From a candidate division SR1 bacterium (GTDB lineage: Bacteria > Patescibacteriota > Gracilibacteria > Absconditabacterales > Absconditicoccaceae): a stretch of 6,144 bases of DNA. The stretch spans positions 1 to 6,144 of the forward strand of contig SKIU01000078.1 of assembly GCA_007116275.1 (NCBI GenBank), written 5' to 3'. Under the pieces are notes generated by a model. That model was not told the origin of the DNA. It saw nothing but the letters and a program-made list of their open reading frames with translations, and made no database searches. The number at the start of each line of letters is the position of its first letter. The stretch's first letter is position 1. Shown here piece after piece: positions 1 to 4,939 of the stretch. The position numbers and the translations under genes were made by a program.

Positions 1-74
1 ATTCGAACCCACGGTACCGTTGCCGGTACAACTGCTTTCAAGGCAGCCGCATTCAACCACTCTGCCATCTCTCC
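1..74 (-). tRNA. tRNA-Ser(UGA), 3' end cut by window edge
   Basis: Read on the minus strand, this is a class II tRNA. The 5' acceptor strand is GGAGAGA, followed by a D arm with a GCA/TGC stem and the AGTGGTTGAA loop. The anticodon stem GCTGC/GCAGT closes loop CTTGAAA, so the anticodon is UGA, reading UCA serine codons. A long variable arm with stem GTACC/GGTAC is the serine-type signature. The T arm begins GTGGG-TTCGAAT and the window then ends, so the rest of the T stem, the acceptor 3' strand and the discriminator base are missing. This is an ordinary serine tRNA. It is not the glycine-inserting UGA decoder, which would need anticodon UCA. Confidence 0.96.
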
Positions 75-115
75 CTGCACATTCGCAACACGAAAAAATC
101 GCATTACTTTGGCAA

Positions 116-143
116 ATAATAGTGTTTTGCTATTGCATTGCAA
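116..143 (-). promoter_or_regulatory. candidate promoter for tRNA-Ser
   Basis: On the minus strand, TTGCAA (138-143) and TATTAT (116-121) are separated by 16 bases, matching a sigma-70-type -35/-10 pair. The -10 lies about 41 bases before the mature tRNA 5' end, which would leave a short leader for RNase P to remove. It overlaps the candidate def promoter on the other strand. The call rests on pattern only. Confidence 0.35.
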
Positions 144-161
144 GGCATAAATAAATACTAT
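133..161 (+). promoter_or_regulatory. candidate promoter for def
   Basis: TTGCAT (133-138) and TACTAT (156-161) are spaced by 17 bases. Predicted transcription would start near 168, giving a leader of about 26 bases before the def ATG. This leader has no Shine-Dalgarno-like purine run. The site overlaps the minus-strand tRNA-Ser promoter, so the two divergent genes may share a control region. Confidence 0.35.
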
Positions 162-193
162 CTAAACGCTTTATTTACGCCTATTGTATCTTT

Positions 194-697
194 ATGGACG
201 CATTATTAAAACATAAATATCCGTTACAGCTATGAGCTAACAATCCCATCTTAAGATTGCCAGCCGATCCTATAGAAGAGATAACTCCTGATATACGTCA
301 ATTTGCTTATGATTTAGTAGAATTGATGCGAATGTATGAAGGTGTATGACTCGCAGCTCCACAAGTATGACAGTCACTAAGAATCATAGCAACGACACAG
401 TGGAAAAATAGTAAAAGGTGACAAAAGAACACGGGAGAGTTGGTGATGATAAATCCAGAAATTGTTGAGAAATCAGAACAGCTGACACTCTCCGATGAGG
501 CTTGTTTATCTCTACCAGGTGAAACAGGAACGGTCAAAAGATACAAGAGTGTCACTGTATCGTATCTTGATCCAGAAGGCAAAAAACATCGCCAACAATT
601 TCATGACTTCAATGCTACCGTAGTACAGCATGAGATAGACCATATAGATGGGGTATTGTTTATCGATAAACTTGCACCGAAAAAAACCAACAAATAA
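194..697 (+). CDS. def: Peptide deformylase
   Basis: Removes the formyl group from the N-terminal formyl-methionine of nascent proteins; a metal-dependent enzyme acting at the ribosome exit. Read with UGA as Gly, the frame gives 167 residues, a usual length for the family. All three family motifs are present: GVGLAAPQ (50-57), EACLS (102-106, with Ala where most members have Gly) and HEIDH (146-150). The expected metal ligands are Cys104, His146 and His150, with Glu147 as catalytic acid. Four in-frame UGA codons occur at residues 14, 52, 59 and 76. Residue 52 is the invariant glycine of motif I, so the gene is intact only under the altered code. ATG at 194 was chosen because it gives the normal N-terminus before the NPILRLPA segment. 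A conventional caller would instead start at TTG 440 and lose motif I. It ends in tandem stops, TAA TAG. Confidence 0.97.
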
Positions 698-705
698 TAG
701 TCTAA

Positions 706-719
706 ACTTTCTAGAAAGT
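706..719. terminator. weak inverted repeat between convergent genes
   Basis: A perfect 14-base palindrome, ACTTTCTAGAAAGT, can form a 5-bp stem with a CTAG loop just after the def stop codons. It is followed on the plus strand by an AT-rich stretch (ATATATTTTCTTA) rather than a clean U-run. It lies between two convergent genes and could act as a weak shared terminator, but the stem is short and has only two G-C pairs. Confidence 0.3.
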
Positions 720-745
720 AAATATATTTTCTTACGGAAGGTGGT

Positions 746-826
746 CTAGTAGTCTTCTATACTATCCGAAGGTACATAATAAGCATTTTTGATTTCTTCA
801 TGTGTCATATCCCACAATCCATCTAG
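746..826 (-). other. in-frame continuation after UAA of the unknown gene
   Basis: Directly after the UAA (827-829) that ends the upstream reading frame, the same frame continues for 26 sense codons to a UAG at 746-748. The translation begins LDGLWDMTHEEIKN and ends SIEDY, which looks like ordinary acidic, structured protein and contains no UGA. It could be the original C-terminus cut off by a nonsense mutation, a readthrough extension, or the result of a base-call error in the TAA. No separate start codon or ribosome site supports it as an independent gene. Confidence 0.4.
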
Positions 827-1462
827 TTACAATTTTCTTACTGGGGAACCTTCTTGAATCCCATTAAGTAACATAGTATGTCTTGGATTTAAATATTCCG
901 TAAACACTACCACAGCAGCGTTAGGTTTTTTACTTATCAAATGCTCAGTTACGGAAACATGAACAAAAGAAGATCCAAGTGGTTCCTGGATCTTGGCGTC
1001 ATCATAATATCAACCATTCCCTTTCTCATCCCAGATATCTATACTATTTTCTTTGTTTATACGATCGCCAAATTCAGGAGACATATCTCCTGCATCCATA
1101 CGAGGATTCCAAATGAAAATAACTTTTTCTAAATTGTCGACATTCTCTTTTGCAGATAGAATCATATTATGGACAAAAACACTGATCTGCTCTTTGTATT
1201 CGTCTCATCCCTCAAACAAAGGGACAATAGTAGACAAAAGAGGGATGAGTTTCTGGGAATTTATATCTTTATTCAGTATAACACAAAATGGTTTTCCGCT
1301 TTCTCTATCAATCTCAGCAATTTGTTTCAGATGTCACAATATTTGACTTCTTTCTTCAAGTTTTGTATTTGGAGTAGTGAGAATAGATTTAAGATCTTCG
1401 TTAGTGAGTTCTCAATCTTTGTTTTTTCTGTTGCTATCTGTATCATTAGGAAGGTTTACCAT
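827..1462 (-). CDS. Protein of unknown function, 211 residues
   Basis: I do not recognise this family. With UGA as Gly, the frame from ATG 1462 runs 211 residues to UAA. It uses four in-frame UGA codons, one of them in a GGDEY context and one in NGGYYDD. The product appears soluble: no signal peptide or membrane segment is visible, the N-terminus is rich in charged residues and Asn, and there are alternating hydrophobic stretches (KPFCVILNKD, KVIFIWNPRMD, AAVVVFTEYLNP) that look like beta strands of an alpha/beta fold. Its own promoter lies just upstream, so it is probably monocistronic, and it converges on def. The frame resumes after the stop for 26 codons, so the true C-terminus may be longer. 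Confidence is for a real coding region, not for a function. Confidence 0.75.
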
Positions 1463-1495
1463 AATAGAAAATAGTATATAAATATATTATATATG

Positions 1496-1523
1496 CTTAT
1501 ATATAATTGATATAGAATGTCAA
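1496..1523 (-). promoter_or_regulatory. promoter of the unknown gene at 827-1462
   Basis: On the minus strand, a perfect -35 hexamer TTGACA (1518-1523) is followed after 16 bases by TATAAG (1496-1501). The surrounding DNA is very AT-rich. Transcription would start near 1490, giving a leader of roughly 28 bases before ATG 1462, without a visible Shine-Dalgarno sequence. The -35 box touches the U-tract of the tRNA-Cys terminator. Confidence 0.55.
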
Positions 1524-1525
1524 CA

Positions 1526-1553
1526 AACAAAAAAAGACTCATTGCTGAGTCTT
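1526..1553 (-). terminator. Rho-independent terminator downstream of tRNA-Cys
   Basis: On the minus strand, an 8-bp perfect stem (AAGACTCA/TGAGTCTT) with a 4-base loop is followed by TTTTTGTTTG. It lies about 50 bases after the 3' end of tRNA-Cys and points the same way, so it most likely ends that transcript. Confidence 0.8.
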
Positions 1554-1601
1554 GTTGACGGAACAGGATTTTTTTTCTCTTGGTTCTATGCTAGAGCATA
1601 A

Positions 1602-1674
1602 GGCACCCGCGGGATTCGAACCCGCGAACCAAGGTTTTGCAGACCCGTCTATTAGACCACTCTAGCAGGGTGCC
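1602..1674 (-). tRNA. tRNA-Cys(GCA)
   Basis: A complete 73-base cloverleaf on the minus strand. The acceptor stem GGCACCC/GGGTGCC is fully paired, the D stem is CTA/TAG, and the anticodon loop CTGCAAA gives anticodon GCA. The variable loop is five bases and the T arm is GCGGG-TTCGAAT-CCCGC. The next base, complement of 1601, is U, the discriminator that cysteinyl-tRNA synthetase expects. CCA is not encoded, so it would be added after transcription. The outer part of the anticodon stem is weak (one G-U pair and one mismatch). Confidence 0.95.
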
Positions 1675-1683
1675 ATAACTCCG

Positions 1684-1711
1684 ACTATATATTTTCTTTT
1701 GCAAAAAGCAA
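1684..1711 (-). promoter_or_regulatory. candidate promoter for tRNA-Cys
   Basis: On the minus strand, TTGCTT (1706-1711) and TATAGT (1684-1689) are separated by 16 bases. The -10 ends 9 bases before the tRNA 5' end, so transcription would start at or very near the mature end. This suggests the tRNA is expressed separately from the upstream tsaC gene. Confidence 0.45.
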
Positions 1712-1763
1712 TAAATATACAGGTAGATTTTAAATCAAAACACAATATTATTTATATGAAACT

Positions 1764-1785
1764 CCTCGTATGAGGTCTTTTTTTT
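1764..1785 (+). terminator. small hairpin followed by eight T, no matching gene
   Basis: CCTC-GTAT-GAGG forms a 4-bp stem followed on the plus strand by TC and eight T. The orientation suits a plus-strand transcript, but no plus-strand gene ends nearby. On the minus strand, after tsaC, the hairpin is preceded by A8 and followed only by AGTTTC, so it would be a poor terminator for tsaC. It may be antitranscription insulation or chance. Confidence 0.25.
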
Positions 1786-1786
1786 A

Positions 1787-2743
1787 TTACTCCAAAGACT
1801 TTTTCACTCTATTCATAATAGCATAAGCAACTCCATTTTCTTCAGGCAATGATTCGATATATATATGGAGTATACCATCTTTGTCTGCTTGATAATAAAG
1901 GTCATATAGTTTTTGCGCACATTCAAGAAGATTTGCATGTGATCCTCGGCGATAAATACGACAGTTGGACTGTGCAATTTCGCATTGATGCTTTGATATT
2001 CGTTCATCTGTAACAATCAAGCCTCTCTTAGCTGAATTTATTGGAAGTAGCGATCCAGGTTCTAGCAAATGAATTTGTGCTTTGGGCGCATAGTGTTTAT
2101 ATTTAATTCCAGGAGATATATTGTTTTTCTCATTACTATAAATAACGGGGACATCCTTACCTATTGCAAGATGAATGTCTGTGGGAGTTATAAATCCTGG
2201 TCTATGAATAATGACACTATCTCATTGTACCTGGACAACAGTAGATTCTATTCAAACAGCGCAACGTCCTCCATCTACAACAGCGACGCTATCACCAAAG
2301 TTTTGTTCTACCATAGTAATATTGGTGGGGCTTGGTTTACCAGAAATATTTGCACTTGGTGCTGCGAGCGCAAGTCATGAGTCTTGTAGTATCTTTAGAG
2401 CAATAGGATGTTGAGGGATTCTTATTGCTACTAATGTGCTTCCAGCGGTAACAGTATCGGATATCGTATTTTTTTTATGTAATAGTATAGTAAATGGTCA
2501 CGGCATAAATTTTTCTATAAGAGTTTTTTCAAGATCTGACTGTATTTTGGCATATGTATTGATGTCTTTTTTGTGTCAGACATGTACTATCAAAGGATTG
2601 TCTTGTGGTCTATTTTTTGTAATAAAAATATTTTTTATAGCACTTATATTAGTCGCATCTGCAGCCAGTCCATATACTGTTTCTGTCGGAATGACAACAA
2701 TATTTCATTGTTCTAATTCCTTGATTGCTTCTGTGATTTTCAT
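1787..2743 (-). CDS. tsaC: Threonylcarbamoyl-AMP synthase, Sua5 type
   Basis: Makes threonylcarbamoyl-AMP from threonine, bicarbonate and ATP, the first step of the t6A37 modification of ANN-decoding tRNAs; cytoplasmic. With UGA as Gly it is 318 residues. That is the two-domain Sua5 length, longer than the roughly 190-residue single-domain TsaC. YrdC-domain motifs in order are PTETVYGL (19-26), KNRPQDNPLIVH (43-54), PGPFT (81-85), AAPSANISG (127-135), GIESTVV (164-170) and HRPG (180-183). The characteristic Sua5 linker SPGIKYKHYAPKA (210-222) follows, then a C-terminal Sua5 domain to residue 318. Six in-frame UGA codons occur at residues 13, 56, 82, 123, 164 and 174; residue 82 is the Gly of PGPFT. 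ATG 2743 gives a normal N-terminus and diverges from the reductase gene 55 bases away. No strong ribosome site precedes it. Confidence 0.96.
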
Positions 2744-2798
2744 ATGCTCTGTGAAATAATAGCTAAATACCAATAACTTTTTATACACATAATTATTT

Positions 2799-3524
2799 AT
2801 GATACAAACACAAGCAACAGTTGTGGATATTGAATATTCACCCAATAAAGAAGTAGCATTTATATATTTTAAGCCAGAGCAATCATTCTCATTTCAAGAA
2901 GGACAGTTTATTTTCTTAGAAAGAATCTGATTTGCATATCCTGATGGGAAAGCTATGAAAAATGCCTATAGTATTGGCACAACCAATAAACTTTTACAAG
3001 AAAAATGAATTATCGGAACAATCGTCAAAAAATCAACGGAATGAGGTATGTCAGAGTATCTAACAAAAAAAATAGCCATAGGGGACACTATTAACATGAC
3101 AGGACCACTAGGACATTTTATAGATAATAAGATAAGTCATAATTATGTATTTATGTCTATAGGAAGTGGAATTACACCAGTGTTTGCCTTATACAATAAG
3201 TTACTAGAAGAGAAAAAATTTGATCATATAGTAAATGTGTTTGGTGAAAGATATAAAGAAAATCTCTTGTCCTCAGTGGTTGATGCATACAACAACAATA
3301 GTGAAACTATACAACAATTTCTCTATCTATCTCAAGAAAAAGATCTCCCTGATTGACGAGAGTCATGATATATCCAGCAAGCGCTTGATATCATATTCGA
3401 TATATTTGCAAAAGAAAAATTTCAAGTATTTCTTTGTGGAAAGCCAGTAATGGTTGATGATGTAGTGGCTATACTAACCGATAGATGAGTAGAAAAAGAC
3501 TATATTCATTTCGAAAAATATTAG
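2799..3524 (+). CDS. FNR-type FAD/NAD(P)H oxidoreductase
   Basis: A ferredoxin-NADP+ reductase-family flavoprotein of 241 residues, expected to bind FAD and NAD(P)H and pass electrons to or from an unidentified partner. Visible motifs are NAYS (55-58) at the FAD-binding RxYS site, GGMSEYL (82-88) at the flavin phosphate site, GPLGHF (102-107), GSGITPV (122-128) for the dinucleotide, FGER (148-151), CGKPVM (213-218) and a C-terminal FEKY. Asn55 replaces the usual Arg of RxYS, which may weaken or change flavin binding. Six in-frame UGA codons are read as Gly (residues 44, 70, 82, 186, 190 and 230). No ferredoxin domain is fused and no partner gene lies beside it, so ferredoxin, flavodoxin or a small-molecule acceptor are all possible. 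The family call is firm; the exact substrate is not known. Confidence 0.88.
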
Positions 3525-3526
3525 TA

Positions 3527-3886
3527 TTATTCTGTAGGTATTTGTATCCTTACAACCTCGGGTTTAGTATTTCTTGTCGATCAAGGAATGTTTGGATCTT
3601 TCATGCTTCACCAGCTTTCTTGTCTTATTTTGAGTATCTGCGTTTTTACTATCTCTTGTTGAAATGATATGCTTGTGCGAGTTTGCATTGCCTGTCTGAG
3701 AAAATATCCACGAGTAGAAGCGAGACTGACAAAATACAGATACATAAATACAAAAAATAATAGTGCGACTAAGAGTCACCCTACCTTTATCAGGTCTCGT
3801 AAGTGATCATGTTTTTGCATTTTTTGCAAAAAAGAAGCGTAGTGTTGTCCAAACTTCTCTCTCGGATTGAATGCAAAAGTATTCAT
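3527..3886 (-). CDS. ftsL: Small bitopic membrane protein, probable cell division protein FtsL
   Basis: A 119-residue protein with a charged cytoplasmic N-terminus (about 1-34, rich in Lys and Arg), one hydrophobic segment (about 35-55, LLVALLFFVFMYLYF) and an extracytoplasmic part. The latter begins GYFLRQA (60-66) and continues as a probable short coiled coil to about residue 90, then a polar, Pro-containing tail. This layout, and the position directly downstream of rsmH, match FtsL, the divisome scaffold that pairs with FtsB/DivIC. The sequence is poorly conserved in this family, so the name rests on architecture and context. Three UGA codons are read as Gly (37, 93, 102). It lies 79 bases after rsmH and probably shares its transcript. 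Its stop is 2 bases from that of the convergent reductase. ftsI, which usually follows, is absent. Confidence 0.72.
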
Positions 3887-3965
3887 AGAGATAACATAAG
3901 CGTTAAATGTGAAAGAGTTTAAGCGGGGAAGCGTTTGTCATTTTACTTCTTTACCCTTTGAAACT

Positions 3966-4829
3966 TTACTTTTTTTCAATAATTCTCAAAACCGCACTTC
4001 TTGCGGCTCTATTTTGTTGTACCTCTTGCCACGAAGGCTTGATAGCTTTTTTGTGTATAGCAATATAATTCTCAGATGCTACCTTATTTTTAAATGATTG
4101 TTTGACAAGTCTATCTTCGATGCTATGATAGCTCATAATAGCACATCTTCCTCAGGGATTAAGAACGTCATCAAAGCTTTGCAAAAAGTCTTCTAGTTGC
4201 TTGAGCTCTTGATTCACTGCAATCCTAATCGCTTGAAAGATGACTGTCGATGCTTTTTTCCCCAATCCACACAGACCCAAGATGGTTCTTAGCTCACCGG
4301 TGGTTTGTATACTATGCTGTTTTCTCTCTTTGGCAATAGTTTGCGCTAATTCATTAGCTTTATCAGGAGCAAAGTCAGCATAACGCTGAAAAATAGCACT
4401 GAGTTTATCGATAGATTCATTATGTATAATCTGATCAGCAGTTAGGTCTTGTGACATATCAAATCTCATATCCAGCGGCGCATCTTCATGGACGGAAAAC
4501 CCACGTGAGCCATCTTTAAAATGATCCATATTGACACCGATATCCAAGAGAATATAATCTACTCATTGTATTCATGTACTTTTACATAAGGACATAATAT
4601 CAGCGTAACTTCCATGCCATATGGCAATATTGCTGTCTGGTCATAACCTTTCTTGTGCTTTGCTAATCATCGCTTGATCTCTATCTATCCCAAAGATTTT
4701 CGCCTGCGGAAATTGCTCAGCAATAGCCATACTATGTCATCCATGACCAAATGTTCCATCGATAATAACTTTCGCATCACTGGGTATAGATTCAAGAGTT
4801 TCTTTGAGAAGGACGGGTTGGTGGTACAT
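3966..4829 (-). CDS. rsmH: 16S rRNA (cytosine1402-N4)-methyltransferase
   Basis: RsmH (formerly MraW) transfers a methyl group from S-adenosylmethionine to N4 of C1402 in the 16S rRNA decoding site. The frame gives 287 residues, slightly shorter than the common 300-315. Motifs in order are the N-terminal YHQPVLLKE (2-10), the SAM-binding DGTFGHGGHS (24-33), FGIDRD (46-51), LLDIGVN (94-100), GSRGFS (107-112) with APLDMRFD shortly after, NPGGR (224-228), SYHSIEDRLVK (232-242) and the C-terminal NRAARSAVLRI (273-283). Five UGA codons are read as Gly (31, 63, 86, 89, 226); residue 31 lies in the SAM motif and 226 in NPGGR. Start ATG 4829 gives the family's usual N-terminus. A TATAAT sits 18 bases before it, leaving little leader and no Shine-Dalgarno sequence. 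The gene precedes ftsL, as in the dcw cluster, but mraZ is not beside it. Confidence 0.96.
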
Positions 4830-4847
4830 ACTAACAAATACGAAATA

Positions 4848-4853
4848 ATTATA
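4848..4853 (-). promoter_or_regulatory. candidate -10 element for rsmH-ftsL
   Basis: A perfect TATAAT on the minus strand ends 18 bases before the rsmH ATG. No good -35 hexamer lies at the expected distance. An alternative -10, TATACT, lies at 4858-4863. If TATAAT is used, the mRNA leader would be only about a dozen bases. Confidence 0.35.
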
Positions 4854-4890
4854 AAATAGTATAGGGATATAGACCATTTTTTCTAGTACA

Positions 4891-4918
4891 GAAAAACCCA
4901 AGATTTTTCCTTGGGTTT
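4891..4918 (-). terminator. Rho-independent terminator of the repeat/S74 gene
   Basis: A perfect 9-bp stem (AAACCCAAG/CTTGGGTTT) with a 7-base loop lies 22 bases after the stop codon of the minus-strand gene ending at 4940. Together with the T-rich 3' arm it gives TTTTTC on the minus strand. It separates that gene's transcript from rsmH-ftsL. Confidence 0.82.
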
Positions 4919-4939
4919 CTTGTTCTCTATTTTCTGATC

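Noticed and set aside
1..74. tRNA with anticodon UGA as the agent of UGA recoding
   Set aside because: Anticodon UGA reads codon UCA. The long variable arm marks a normal serine tRNA; a UGA decoder would need anticodon UCA.
440..697. Short 85-residue def fragment starting at TTG 440
   Set aside because: It lacks motif I of peptide deformylase. The same frame continues upstream through UGA codons to ATG 194, giving a full-length enzyme.
820..829. UAACUAG context as a programmed readthrough signal
   Set aside because: It resembles the eukaryotic UGA-CUA(G) readthrough context, but that motif is defined for UGA and eukaryotic ribosomes. A seven-base match is likely chance.
941..1474. Plus-strand open frames across the unknown gene, one with hydrophobic stretches
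   Set aside because: The minus-strand frame is longer under the UGA-Gly code, has a strong promoter and balanced composition. The plus-strand frames are Ile/Phe/Ser-rich low-quality translations typical of antisense to AT-rich genes.
2069..2759. Three plus-strand open frames across tsaC
   Set aside because: All are antisense shadows of the Sua5-type gene, whose motifs are unmistakable.
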